From the NCBI GenBank assembly GCA_013368445.1, contig JAACJO010000002.1, positions 930,001 through 994,000 of the forward strand: a DNA stretch of 64,000 nt, given 5' to 3'. Positions 1 through 12,400 of the stretch are shown here, piece after piece. Within the stretch, counting starts at the first letter, position 1, and each line of letters opens with the position of its first letter. This DNA is from Leucocoprinus leucothites. Lineage: Eukaryota > Basidiomycota > Agaricomycetes > Agaricales > Agaricaceae. The notes below the pieces were generated by a model that had not been told where the DNA came from, did not search any database, and saw nothing but the letters and a program-made list of their open reading frames with translations. Position numbers and translations under genes: made by a program.

Positions 1-296
1 ATGATCACTGGTGGTCGTAACATGGGTCGTGCTGGTGTCATCACACATCGCGAAAAGCACATTGGTGGTTTCGATATTGTACATGTTAAGGATTCGTTGG
101 ATAGGACTTTCGCTACCCGGTAAGTGTCAAATATTGTTATACCAGCGTGTTGCTAACCTCGCATAGTATCTCCAATATCTTCGTGATCGGTGAGGGCATC
201 AAGCCCTGGGTCTCACTGCCGAAGGGCAAGGGTCTCAAGCTTACTATCTCTGAGGAACGTGACATCAAGAGGAAGCGTGCCCAGCAGGAGCAGTAG
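1..296 (+). CDS. RPS4: 40S ribosomal protein S4 (eS4), 3' end only
   Basis: C-terminal part of the small-subunit ribosomal protein eS4, which binds 18S rRNA in the 40S body. The window opens inside the gene. The first exon reads [20 protein letters not shown] and continues to FATR; after a 47-base intron (120-166, gtaagt..catag) the frame resumes with [20 protein letters not shown] and ends at TAG 294-296. These blocks match the conserved end of eS4 ([18 protein letters not shown], then SLPKGKG). The missing part, roughly the first half, lies upstream. The short intron with a perfect donor sets the splicing pattern used throughout the window. Confidence 0.95.
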
Positions 297-441
297 ATGG
301 TTTGTTGAGTCGCCTTTTGATCCTTTGCCCTCTTCACTTTGCTATGTCTTGTATGCCTAATCCCATCACGTAAAAATGCACATGCAATACATCGCACGTC
401 TCTTATGCCCTCAACCTATGCTACTTGCCATATCTATACGA

Positions 442-3067
442 CTACCAATAGTCCTCATGGCGTGGGGTCACTACGAACTCAGCACCGCGCTTCTTTTTCT
501 CTGATTCCCATCGCTCGACCCATTTTGACATTTTGCCTCTTGAGCTCTCACTGCCTACGTTCACTGTTGCGATCATCTTCGTCCAGTTGAAGGACATGGC
601 AAAACATGTAAGCTCGTAAAATGACGAGTGTTCTGAGTAAGGGACTCCGTAAACCTGGATTGTAGAGGATGATTTGGGAGATAGGTAGAGGTCGGTGTAG
701 TTGAAGTCTTTCTGCACTGTCCTAGTGAGGATGTTAACCACGCTCGGCATTAAGTCCATCCCTGAGGGTTGTGAGTATCTGTGGGTCGAAAGTTAATGAA
801 TGAGTTCCGCCCCCCCCCCCCCCCCCTGAAGTAGAATTACTCACGTCCATCCGGTCGGTCTGAAGCCAATTGCCCTTGTAAAGGCGCCCTTAAAGCGGTC
901 CATATATATCTTCAACCTATCAGTTGCAATTGTACCAAGAGGAACTACGTGAACTGTTGCGGCGAGTGGGTCCGTGGTGAGCATAGCTAATAGCTCGTCG
1001 TCGCCCTCGCAGCGCAATATCGCGGCCTTGCGGGAGTCGCAGTAAACCTTGCTCCCGAGGGCGCGAGCGACGGCTTTCACGATCCGCTCTTTCCCAATCG
1101 AATAAGTTCTGGAAAAGAAATATTGTGAGAAGGAATAAATGCAACAGAATAGAGATGGGCTAGACATACCCAACAACTACGAGTGTTCTACCCTTGCCTG
1201 TCGATGATGAATTGAGAGATGGTAATGAGGAAAGCCAGGATTTCATGGTGCTGTTTGAGGTGGTAGGTTCGCCATTGAGGAGCCTACGAGAGAGCTCGGC
1301 GCAGGCTGATATGACGAGTGGTTGAGCAGGAAATGTATACTAACAATTATATATAAGCTGGTATGCCTGAAGCAAGCTCTGGAAGTACCTTGGGATCGAG
1401 ATAAGTCGTATCCAGATACACATGGTCGATCTTTTTGCCTTTGATAGCAGGATGCATAATGTGTCTAGGTGAAGCTCGAAAGTCTCCACAATGCAAGTAT
1501 CGGAAGGTTCTTGGAGATCCGACAAATGGTGACAGGAATGTGCTGTCTCCTGCGTTTACTGTTTGTTTCCCTTCGAATAAGAAGAGACACGATCCTGGGC
1601 AATGGTTCGCTTCTATAAGCGTGACTTGGACACCGTCCGTATCGGGTATAATGGTTGGTGTGTCCATGGGGAGGGGTCGGACCCATTTCTTGTCTACCGA
1701 AAGCATATGGATGATTAAGTTGGCAGTGCCTTGTGAACAATATATAGGGCCAGATTTCCAGCTAGATGAGAGATTGGTGTAGTGGTCAGAATGTGCATGT
1801 CTGTAAATTTCCTCGATCAGATTCCTCGTGTTCAAGACAGAAACGACGACTAGGGTACGAACGAGAGAAAGTAGGCAGTGACACCTGGAATAGCGCCATA
1901 CCGGAAAGCATCAACAGATATAGGCATGCCTTGTAAAACTTTGTAGAAAGGCGCTTTTCTCCGGCCGCCGTTGGATTTTACAGGCTTGAACGACTTGTCC
2001 TCCACTGATGTTGCCTCTTTCCATGCCTCGTTTTCCTTGAAGGAGGACATGAGAACCGAGAACGCGTTGTTTCCTGTGGAAATCTTCGCGCTTGGTTTGC
2101 TTGTAGTTGAGGGCTCAGAATTGGTGGATGGTCGATGTGAATTCCCGCTTGTTGAGGAGTCAAGACAGTGGTTAATGTGCGCTTGGATCTCCTGTTTGAT
2201 ACATGAATACGAAACGTGTTAACCGGTCAACGAACGACGTACAGAAGGTTGTTGACCAGCCAGCTGCTTCTCGCAACAGGGGCAAACAGTATTGGGAAGG
2301 GTCTCGCACCCCCCCACGAGAGTGCTTTCAACAAATTCAACCTCCTCATCATCATCGCCCCCTTTATTGTTGCTGTTCACAATCTCGTCGTCTCCCATCA
2401 ACCATTCCTCCGTAGGATCCTCGGATAGGTCAATATCAACTTGGGTATTTTCTTCTTCTTTCTTCAATCTCAATTCACGGGGATTGAGACAAAACTCGTT
2501 CGGGTCCCTTCCTTCGCCGTTGAGCTAGAAAGGCTGGTAGCTTTCGGCTGGATTGAAGTTAAGGTCTTCCCTGGACCAAAGAGTCCGGGTACATTTCCGG
2601 CGTTACCAAAAGCGAAGGAAGGATTCGGTTGGGTTACCGTGGCCTCTTTGGTCAGTAGGTAAGGTTCTCCGAACGTGAATGTAGAGATAGTGTCGCTCGA
2701 CGCTGCAAGGAGGGTCGACTTGGGAGGCTGATTCTCCGCCGACAGTTGATCATCAGAAGCGCATTTTATCGGAAAAGGCCCGCGTCTATGATTTCTATGT
2801 CTGAATCTTCACTGAGCCTTCGTTTCTTGACCGCAGTGGCGTTACAGCCACCTCTGACTCATCATCTGAATCGATGACGATGACTTCCGAGTTGCTGTTC
2901 AATGATTTATTGCTTGGTCGAGGCTTGAGTGCGGTGTTTTGTCTCTTGGGAAAAGGGGGTGGATTTGTCGATGAGGGTTCTGGTTTCTTTGAGAAGAAGT
3001 GGTTGAGGGTTCTGCCTGTGTCGTGTCTGGTGCGTGAGGCATCTTGTCGTTCTTTCTGCTTAGGCAT
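442..3067 (-). CDS. PSO2: Pso2/Snm1 family DNA cross-link repair 5' exonuclease
   Basis: Metallo-beta-lactamase/beta-CASP nuclease of interstrand cross-link repair, acting in the nucleus. Visible in order: an N-terminal PIP-like TLNHFF segment; a UBZ4 zinc finger (CPCC, then HINHC) restored by splicing 2192-2242; [14 protein letters not shown] joined across intron 1801-1862 to the metal-binding [31 protein letters not shown]; then the DRMBL region with [15 protein letters not shown] near the C-terminus. Stop TAG is at 442-444. Introns at about 760-842, 1116-1176 and 1342-1388 fit GT-AG. The exon pattern between about 2525 and 2850 is not fully resolved: the frame changes more than once and at least one intron (about 2525-2606) is needed. 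The start MPKQKERQD is the first Met of the open frame. Confidence 0.9.
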
Positions 3068-3405
3068 AAAGTAACTCTAGAATCTAAGGTTAAAATCACT
3101 GGCTGATGGGGCGAATAGGAATCCCTCAGTGAGTGCAGAGGACCGAAAGCTGCTTGGCAGCGCTGAACCCAATTGCCATCATGCTTTACGTAATAAGGAC
3201 ACTGAAAATAGGCTCAGAAGCGGCGATAGGATCGACTTAAGGTTGACTTCGAAGCCGCTTCTCCTGTTCGTCTGAACAGCACTGCGATGCACTCTTCACA
3301 GTTTCCGCACATCCTGACACCCACGGCATGTACAGAAGCTGGACACGCTTATATGTCTCTCAACCCTCTGCCTCCACCCCCCAACTTCATCCCTGCCTCA
3401 CCACC
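3068..3405. promoter_or_regulatory. Divergent intergenic region, PSO2 / NACHT gene
   Basis: A 338-base gap between two start codons pointing away from each other, so it must hold both 5' leaders and both promoters. No clear TATA box or repeat was recognised. The right end has a pyrimidine/CCACC-rich leader that runs into a strong start context (ccaccATGG) for the NACHT gene. Confidence 0.5.
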
Positions 3406-5377
3406 ATGGCCATCCTTCCTGACGCTCAAAATGTCTTGATACAAAAGAGTCAGTTTGGCACTGACCAAACCATTCAAATTCAGAATAATATCTCAGCCGG
3501 TTCTAGTGGTAGGATTCACCCACGAAAAGCACCGTTAAATCCCTAATGACTTTTTAGGCATTGATGTATTGCTCCAGGCATCCTTCCCTGAAGCGACCCA
3601 CGATTCTAATATACGCCACCCACCGCCTCGGTGTTTTCCCGAGACGCGTACGCAGTACATTGAAGACATAACTCAATGGGTCGCCTCCCCTGTTGAGCGC
3701 GACCCACTGCCTATGTACTGGATGAAGGGACCGGCTGGTGTTGGCAAAACCGCCGTCGCTCAGACCTGCGCTGAAAAGTTCAAGGAGCTGAACCTTCTCG
3801 GTGCAGCTTTCTTCTTTTCCGTAAATGGGCGAGCCGACCATACACACTTCTTTCCCTCCGTCGCATATCAACTCTGTACGGAGCTCTCGGATTTTCGCCA
3901 GCTTCTTGACAACAAAATATCTCGCGACAAAACAATTGTTGGGAAAGCGATGGTCTGGCAATTCAAGAATCTGTTCTCCGAGTCGATCCAAGAGCTGCAG
4001 AGGATGGGTAAAAGTGTTCCAAGGAAGGCTATCATCATAGATGGGCTAGACGAGTGTCTCAGCAAAGAAGCGCAGTGCGAGATTATCGAGATTATCGCAG
4101 GGTCTGCGCGAGAATCCTCCACCCCTTTTTATTGGGCATTCTTCAGTCGCCCAGAAATGCACATTGAAACTACATTTGCCAAAAACGACATTGCTCCCCA
4201 TTGTCAACTTACAATCCTGCCAATTTCCCGCACCGCTGATAAAGATATTGAGCTGTACCTCAGAAGCGGGTTCGCTAACATCTTGTTGCGCCGAAATCTC
4301 TCGGTGTCCTCTCCATGGCCCTCTGAACGAGACATGAAGGCGCTTATCGAGGCATGTGCGGGACTCTTTATATACGCAGCGACATTACTTCGGTATGTCG
4401 ACCGTCCTGTCGCACAAGGGCCTATCGAGCAGCTGAACGCGGTCCTGGCGAGCTTGGGTGGCGCTTCTGGTACTGACGGATCGCCTTTCGCGGAGCTCGA
4501 TGCATTCTATACACTCATACTTCGACGGATTCCAACGGAGATCTTTCCCTCTGTCCGAGTTCTCCTCGGGGGCATGTTTCTTTATTCATTCCATCCTACA
4601 CTATTTTGGAGCGCGGTCCAGCTCAGTAATCAGCTGCGACTCTCGGAAATTCAGTTCAAGATCCTTTGTAGCGAACTCCGCGCGGTTCTGTGCTTTTATG
4701 ACCACGATGGACCTTATGACTATGGTCAGTCCATTACAACGATGTCTTCCCTGAGGCACGCCAGCTTCACAGACTTCGCACAAATACAGCAGAAGGCACG
4801 TATGTTAGGAGGTGTCATTACCCTCCACCATAAATCTTTCTGGGATTTCCTCCATGACCCGGCTCGCTCGGGTATATACTGCATTTCGACGCAAGAAATG
4901 TACAATCTCCTGTTTAGCCACTATCTCCAAGTTTGGGGTGATTGTCAGAGGTGCTTCAGCCTCCAAGCCCGGGCAAGTATTTATAATCATCAGGCTACTC
5001 GTTTCTAACTTCAATTCAATTTTCCAGACTCTGAACCCTTAGAGCTGTCATCCGAACCGCCCGTTCCACTTACCTGGCCTCAAACCGACGCTCTCGTGTC
5101 AGCATACAACTATTCTAGGCTGTTCAATATGACTGGAGTGATGCTGGGAACACTGTGTTTCCGTTATGCCCCGGATCCTGCCTTGGTGCGGGCACTTGCG
5201 AGGCTTGATCATCGTAAGCATATTCTCTGTCAAGTACTTGCCTTGCCGGACGGGTTTCCAATTGTCGTACATGGTTTGACTTACGATTGCGATATCATGG
5301 TTCGACGGGCTGGGAATGTTTTGATTCGTTGTATCCAACCATCGGGTTTCATAAATTCAATATCGAAAATTTCCTGA
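3406..5377 (+). CDS. NACHT-domain NTPase (fungal NLR-like/STAND protein)
   Basis: Nucleotide-switch protein of the STAND class expanded in agaricomycetes; relatives act in non-self recognition or programmed cell death, but the role here is unknown. Start ATG 3406 lies in ccaccATGG. Intron 3509-3557 joins SAGSSG to IDVLLQASFPEA. Exon 2 carries the family lead-in RCFPETRTQYIEDI, Walker A GPAGVGKT (about residue 92) and Walker B AIIIDGLDEC. Intron 4977-5027 (gtattt..ttccag) leads to a last clear exon ending at TGA 5375. YHKSFWDFLHDPARSG-type sequence (HHKSFWDFLHDP here) near the end of exon 2 is characteristic. No C-terminal WD40, TPR or ankyrin repeats are seen. The real C-terminus may lie further on: other open frames follow at 5436-5812. 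Confidence 0.85.
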
Positions 5378-6064
5378 GAGTAAGATTTCCTTTTTACTGC
5401 TTTCTAGTATTCTTCTGAATCGTGCGATTTCTTAGATGATCAAAATATGGAGGCAGCATGGACTCATTCGCCCTTATTATCCAACATTCATTTCGAGGAT
5501 TAAATCAATTTTCCAGCAACGCGGCAAGCGAAGTTCGGGTCAGTCTGTGACTGGCCTGTATCGAATGGGACGGAGTACCGGAGCGTCTTATGGTACTGGA
5601 GCATCGATGTGGAGCATAGGTATTTGCGAGAGTACTGGACAACGGACCTGGCCGAAGGCGCAAGGCTCTATTCAGAACAAGATTTTGACTCGTGGGAGGC
5701 TGCTGCTCATCGCGCAAGTGGGTTTCAAGAGTCGGAAGGAAATACCGGAGACAGAAAGGTAGAGGGAGAGGACCCTGGAAGGACGGAAAACGTAGAGAAC
5801 GAAAGCTCTTGATTTGACGAACGTGATCGATGAGGACTGGTCATTAGTCGGGTACAGTCTTAAAGTTGATAGGAGTTACTCTGCATTTGCCTGGATACAT
5901 TTCATGCTAGCTGTAGTTTATTAAAGGCTCGTAAGCTCGGACACCCAGGTTTCGGATGTGGGATTTACCCTCCCATAACTCTAGATATTCAAGAGCTCAA
6001 TTCAATTGGACACAGCGTCCACTAGCAGATTAGCGCGCAGCTCCTACACTACTTCGGAATCCAA
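5378..6064. other. Gap after NACHT gene with possible lost 3' exons
   Basis: Short open stretches on + at about 5436-5530 and 5609-5812 have coding character (for example RYLREYWTTDLAEGARLYSE), with possible splice sites around 5384 (gtaaga) and 5434 (ttcttag). They cannot be joined to the NACHT frame without a frame change. Either extra exons or a decayed C-terminus. From 5815 to 6064 nothing is recognised. Confidence 0.35.
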
Positions 6065-6860
6065 CTATTCCCACTTCTCTACCTCCATCTTCAAGCCTCT
6101 CAACACAAGTTTGTAAACTCGCGTACCCATGTCTACGATCATGATAAAGGGAACAAGGAAGAATGGAACATATCCGGAGAGCAAGATCAGCCGATGCTCA
6201 AAGGTGAGAGCGTGGTCCAAAATCGTAGTGCCAGCGTTGGGCAGAGGAAGAGATAATATATAAACCAGCAAGGCAAAGTTGTAGTTGCAGAAGAAGTGGC
6301 ATAAATCAGTAGGAGCGGGTATATTTTCTTACTGCCTGGAATTTTGGGTAAGAAAAATGAGCGTGCGGTCACGCAACGAAAGGATATTTTTTCTTTACCT
6401 TTCCAAAGTGCCAACAAGCCGAGAATGAAGACTGGAATTTGGAATACTCTTGGGAAATTAAATACAGTGAGCAACATGTTTTCGCTTGCTTGTTAAAGCC
6501 CGTTAACCTACCCTTCGAGAGTGATAAACGTCTTAAACCAGAGAAGTGTAGAATCGTCCTTGATGCCTGCAAGTCCCCCAACGAGTGGGTCATTCGAGTA
6601 TTCAACATAGTATTCCAGCAAAGCCCGCATTGGCTTTGGAACTAGGAATGAAGGATAGAGCCATTGAAGATCAATCAGGAACGACGCAATAAGATGTGAC
6701 TACAAAATTGATGAGCTTGAGCTTGCCAAGGTAGCGAGATTGTAGGTAGGTAACTCACAGCAAAGAAAGAGAAATAAACAAAATCCATTGGACGCGCCGT
6801 GAGAGGTACCCGATGCGCCCGGGTGACCGGGTGATTGGTGAGTTTCTCGTTAAGAAGCAT
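6065..6860 (-). CDS. TMEM97/EXPERA-domain four-helix membrane protein
   Basis: Member of the TMEM97 (sigma-2 receptor)/EXPERA family, ER-type membrane proteins linked to sterol handling. Family landmarks appear in order: RPMDFVYFSFFA, then across an intron SHLIASFLIDLQWLYP; NDPLVGGLAG; LLWFKTFITLEG; across a second intron VFQIPVFILGLLALWKG; across a third PLLLIYATSSATTTL; and a last helix RLILLSGYVPFFLVPFIM. The DLQ, NDPL, WFK, E-xx-FQIP and IY..TTL motifs are diagnostic. The frame that ends in ATTTL is not the one encoding the last helix, and no GT-AG pair was found between them near 6240-6270 (see findings). Start is taken at 6860; the short N-terminal extension before RPMD is uncertain. 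Confidence 0.8.
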
Positions 6861-7157
6861 CTTCAGGTTTTTCTTGTGATGAACGGGTTGATGTGTAGGA
6901 GTTGACTATGCTGCACAAGATGGTTGGGTGGTCGGTTTTTGACGTCGGGAACACGTAGCCCGCGTGTAGCAGTGCAGTGATGGAATGATCAGGAACACGT
7001 CCATGCCTTCCCAGTCCAGCGCGTCAACGCGCTCAGGGCGGCTATTATATTTCACGTGATCTTGAGATTATACTTCGACTTTTTTATTTCAGCGCCTTGT
7101 TGGGCACCTCAATCTAAGCGTGTCTCAATCTAACCCTGCCAGGAAATTAGTGCGAAT

Positions 7158-9160
7158 ATGACAGCACTTGCATATTCCCGTCTTTTCATTGGCTCAGAAC
7201 GAATCATTGCCGTACTGGGCGGCCACTTCTTCGTTTTGGACTCGACGTACGTACTTCACCCTTTTCAAGGTCTTTTATCACATCTAGGGAATGTAATTGA
7301 CGAGACTAGAACAGGCGAAGTCATCTCAAAATGCTCGCTCTCGGATAGTACTACCGAGGGAAAATCTAAATCTAAGGGTCCAATTGTAGCTGCTGCAGTG
7401 AATGAACACACGACGCACTTATTGACTGTCGGAGAAAATAAGATGTTGAGTGTCTGGGAACTACCTGGGCTCACATTGGTAAATGAGAGGTGTGCCGATA
7501 CCTCGTTTTCAGGCGTGAATATGAGCTGACACCGATTCTCCATTCTTAGGGAGCTGCCGAAACGACCAACAGGATTAGCATTCACAAAAGATTCACAGAC
7601 CATTATTGTATCCGATAAATTCGGTGACGTATTCAGGTAGGCATGGCAGTCCTGCCTTCAATTTTGTCATGTCCTGACATTCGTTTAGCTACCCATTCGA
7701 CTTTGTGGCGCCCGAAATCAAACCCACTCGCGACGAATATTCGTCTCACGAAAATCCTTCCGGTGGTCAGCTCGTTCTAGGGCATGCATCACCTCTCAAT
7801 GCGTTCCTTCTATCACAAGACGAAAAATACATTATCACCGCTGACAGAGATGAGCATATCCGAGTGAGCTGGTACCCACGGGGGTACAACATCGAGATGT
7901 ATTGTTTGGGTCATCGAAGGTCTGTTTCGTCCTTCATTCGTTCACCCAGACTACTCATAATGCCGCCCACTCACCTAGATACGTTTCTGCAATACATATA
8001 CCTTTATTTGCCAGGGATGCGCTTATTTCAGGTGGCGGCGATCCCAGCCTGAAAATATGGGACTGGATGTCTGGACAGTGCACAGGCGAAATCCAGATAT
8101 GGGAAGCAGTAGAGCCCTTCATTGCCGTCAAAAGCGACAAGCGGAGGCGCTCAGAGGAAGATGACGACGAGGGAGGTGCGACGCAGAAACGGAAGGGAAA
8201 GGGAAAGAAGAGCAAGAAACGGGCAAATAAAAAGGCCGCCCAAGTGAAGAAGGATATCGAAGACGATGGTGAAGGGGAGGACCCGCAGAAGGAGCTCAGA
8301 ACGACGAAAAGGAGGTGGAAGTAATTGAAGAGAATATTTTGGTGGTGAACAAGATTGAGAGTGTCCAGAAAGGGGAGGCACGATTCATATTATTCTCCGC
8401 AGTTGGGTAAGTGTAACCTCGTTTTCCTCTGGAAGCCTTCTCATCAAATGATCAGAGTGACAGCCTTATTTGGATTCCAGTACCCTGCTGGACCGATTGA
8501 ACACTTCGATTTCGGTCACCCTGTTATCGACTTTACATTGGACACAAGTGCCAGAGTCTGGGTTTCGTTAGACACAAACAAGTCTACTCCAGGAGCCGAA
8601 CTTCGAAGCGATGTAATTTCCGTCGGGCTCGTGGAATTTAATGAGATTGGCAAGGTGATAAAAATTATACCCACACCGAACTCATCTGTTCTGATACATT
8701 CCCATACAGCTTGTCGAGATAACAGAAGAACAGCCACTTCTCAAATCACTAAACGAGAAGGCAGTCAAAGGTACTTCATGACATCCCATACTCGTGGGAG
8801 AGACTGCTCATTGAAGTCGTTGCAGATACCAAAGAAAAGACTCTGGACTTCTACATAGACTTGAAAGGAATGCCCAAGTGGTCTGAACCATCAATGCAAG
8901 CAGCAGCTGGGGAAGGTGAAGACGACGCAACGGAATCTATTTCCAGTAACCCAGCATCAAAATCTCTCCCCAGAAGAAAGGAGGCGAGGATGAAGAACAA
9001 AAGAAATGTCCTTGCCAAGATGCAGGAGGTACAGAATGAACATAATGCTGAGAAGGGCAAGCCCGGAACGGTGAGGTCTATAGAGGACGTAGAAAGCGAA
9101 GACGTAGAAGGAAGGCGAGAGGCGAAGCGAGCCAAATCAGGTGTAGACATAGGAGTATAA
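7158..9160 (+). CDS. TRM82: tRNA (guanine-N7-)-methyltransferase non-catalytic subunit Trm82 (WDR4)
   Basis: WD40 subunit that stabilises the Trm8 methyltransferase for m7G46 of tRNA. Family landmarks: FVLDSTTGEVI after removing an intron (about 7249-7310), ELPKRPTGLAF, then VSDKFGDVFSYPFD, ADRDEHIRVS, CLGHRR followed across an intron by YVSAIHIP, and SGGGDPSLKIWDW. A lysine-rich linker (about 8190-8320) interrupts the propeller, as in fungal homologues. The last exon (about 8860-9160) is a basic, charged tail ending AKRAKSGVDIGV. The Trm8 partner is not in this window. Several small introns (about 7500-7550, 7637-7688, 7919-7980, 8405-8480) fit GT-AG. Confidence 0.88.
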
Positions 9161-9483
9161 ATGAGTTACCCTTCTTCATGAAGTTTGTCGGCCAGTCGCG
9201 ACTAATTTTACCACGACTCTATTGAACATCGATCGAGCCCAGTCGCCGCTGAGCGCTGAGCTATGGCAGCATCAATTTTTACTTAACACATGGAAATCAG
9301 ATTCGACCGGATGCATCATTCTGCAACATAGCATTGTCGAAATTCTCCCAACTCCGTATCATCAGAAGTCGAAGTCTCATTTGAGCGTTTCACACGCCGT
9401 TTGTCTGTTTGTTAGCCGCTTGCTTTGATACCCCAGCATTTATTATCTCGTCACAGGACCCTAGGTTTGCATTCGACCTATAC
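9161..9483 (+). other. Intergenic leader of Rho-GEF/kinase gene A
   Basis: Gap between TRM82 and gene A. I looked here for the missing DH domain of gene A; none of the DH signatures present in genes B and C (for example ERDFVRDLEYL) occur in any frame. Short open frames with no recognisable product. Confidence 0.4.
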
Positions 9484-12400
9484 ATGATGGACAAGTCTTC
9501 GCCACTGAAACCCAGAGCTGAAACTCGGAAGGATTGTCGGACTGACAGCAGAGCAAGCAAAAGGTGCGATCCACAGGTTGAATGGTCCTGAAGGTGTTGT
9601 ATGACTGATACTGACCTTTGACTGTGTCATTGGACCAGAATATATTGCTCAATGGGTCAATTGAGGAACCTCTGTACAAAGGAGAACTACAAGACCGTGA
9701 CCAAGGAGTAATGGTGGTAATCGTCTTTGACCATGCTGTAATGTTTACGAGGAAGAAGAATGAAAAGCGAGCCTATCTGAGTTTGTATGAAGAGGCGAGT
9801 CATATCTCTTTGATTTTCAGCCTACTTACCGATGAATATTTTAGCTAGTACCCCTTGAACTCCTCTCATTCTCTGTGACGCATCCCGGAAACGATAATAA
9901 CAGCCCTGATGAACTTCCTCCCAGTCGGCATAAACAGAGCGATAGAATGCATGATTCCAAAGAACCAGAGTGGATCATTTTTCGTTGCCTGGGCAAGAGT
10001 TCGTTTAGTCTAACGCTCCGTTCAAAGTCTTGGTCGGATCAACAAATGTTGATCGAGGCTATCTGGAAACAGCAGGCTTTGATCCAAAGAGAGACGGCAC
10101 TTTTCGAGCTCAATGAACTCAACCATGGCTATTTTTCATCATGGGACAAGGTTCACTCTGTGGCACCATTTGGTAAGCCCAAAGTATATTTCCGCATAAA
10201 ATATATTAATATATAACAATTCGCTAGATGCAGAGGGACCAAAAAAAATAGCGTATGGAGCTAATTCCGGCGTTCATATCATGGAGCTGGACATTGATAA
10301 GAGCCAGCCTGAGAAGCAGTTTCACCTGCCGGAGGTGTTGCAAATTGAAGTGCTCGAGGAATATGGGATATTACTGATCCTCAGTGGCAAGTCAATCTAG
10401 CTTATCACCTAAACCCTCCGAGTCTTTCACTTACCAGTCAGACTCAGAGCGGCAGGTAATAGCCTTCCCTGTGGACACTCTTAACACAAGGGACACTCCG
10501 GTGGAGCTGAAACATGGAAAACATCTGTCCCCGCATGCATCCTTCTTTAAATGTGGTACTTGCCTCGGCAAGACAATTGTGTGCATTGTCAGAGCAACCG
10601 ATCTTTCCAGTACCTTAAGATTAATGGAAGTGAATGTCCAGGCCTCCGGAAGGGTCAGTAAGATAGCGCAAGAAGACTTTTGGTCACTCAATGAAAATTT
10701 ACTGACATTATACAGGGTGTGTGGTTTTTTCATTTCTCAGGAGCATGTGTTCATCGCTGTAAACATAGGAGATTGAGCTGCCAGGTCGCATAACATCCGT
10801 TCACTTTTTACTCGATAGTCTATGCATGGGCTGGGCCGGTAACTATCTCAGTATCATGGATGTGGATTCAATTGCGATTCAAGAGTTATTGGATCCGACG
10901 GACACTGCATTGGATTTCGTATGGGTAGACAACTTAAACCCTCAGTCTGTGTACCAGCTACAGGCTGATTGTCTACTCTGCTACTCTGGTATGTTTGTTT
11001 TTTAAGGTGTTCGTACTAACAGACAGAACTCTGATGGTCCCGAACTCCAGAATTCGCTTTTTTCATCGACCATCGGGGACACAGGATAAAGAATGAATTT
11101 TTCATACAGTGGAAAGGAAGGCCTACCAGCTTTGGTAACGACTCTGCTCATATAACTGAAAGCGATTAAACTCAACCAAATGATTATAGCATTGTATAAA
11201 CCATATATTCTTGGGTTCGGGTCGGACTTGGTAGAGATATGGAGCCTTGATACCGGACGACTAGTGCAGGTCATACAGGGAAATCTGCGCCTGTTATATG
11301 CGACTCCGCGATCAACATCGACATCTCTGTTTGCATTGGACACTGGTGCATCTTTGAACACAATCTCTGAAAAAGAGAGGGTCGAGCATCAAGTCAACAA
11401 CCTACCAACTTCCGAGAGGCAGCCTGAAATCTATGTTAACTGTGATAGCTCGGTATTTTCATTGCGACTCAACCTTAAACAACGAGATCCTTCGTTGAAT
11501 TCCGGGTCACCGGGAATGGATTCTGACGGTGCCGCATGGCTTGAAAAATGCCAAGTAAGCCCAGAACAAACAGAACCTCTACTGGACGTCGAAAGTGTAG
11601 ATATTCAATCAGTGAGCCCATGCGTTCCCACTGATCCGTATAGTAGGACTCATGGAATGTTCAAGATGATAGAAACGCTATCAGATGTTCTAGTCTCTTC
11701 TGAGAGGAGAAAGAACCTGCAAAATTCTACTCAACAAGACGCTCAGATGCTCGTTGATTTCCTCTACTCTGTAAGTCATTGTAAACTGGGACCTTCCAAA
11801 AATCAATGTTTCATGGTAGCCTATTCATCGCAGCTGTTATCAACACCCGAGTATCTTGAAACTGCAGCTCCGTGGCTGCGCAAACACACGCTCATTGTCC
11901 TCCGTCGTATCTCTGAGGCCTCAGTTCTCTACCCACAATGTTATGTACTTAATGGTATCCAGACCAATTCCCAGGAAGGCGGAGGAGGCTTTTGTGATAT
12001 TTACAAGGGTCATTTCGAGGGTCAAGACATCTGTCTGAAGGTGGTAAGGTTGTACCAGAAGACGGAGACAAACAAAATGTTGAAGGTCAGGATCTACTCC
12101 CTCTTTCCTTCATACCTTTTCCCTTATGATGATTAGATGTATATACGAGAAGCGATATTGTGGGGCCAACTCCAGCATCCGAACATACTGCCTTTCTATG
12201 GTGTTTATTATTACAATCAGGAAAGGCAGAGAGCTTGCCTCGTGTCGCCGTGGATGCCCAATGGCAACATCGTGGCATATATAGAGAAGAATCCATATCT
12301 TCCACGTAACCAGTTTGTTAGTCCACAATTTCTCTGGATCTCTCATGATATCGTATGACAAATTCCCTAGATTCATGATATAGCAGCCGGCCTGTGCTAT

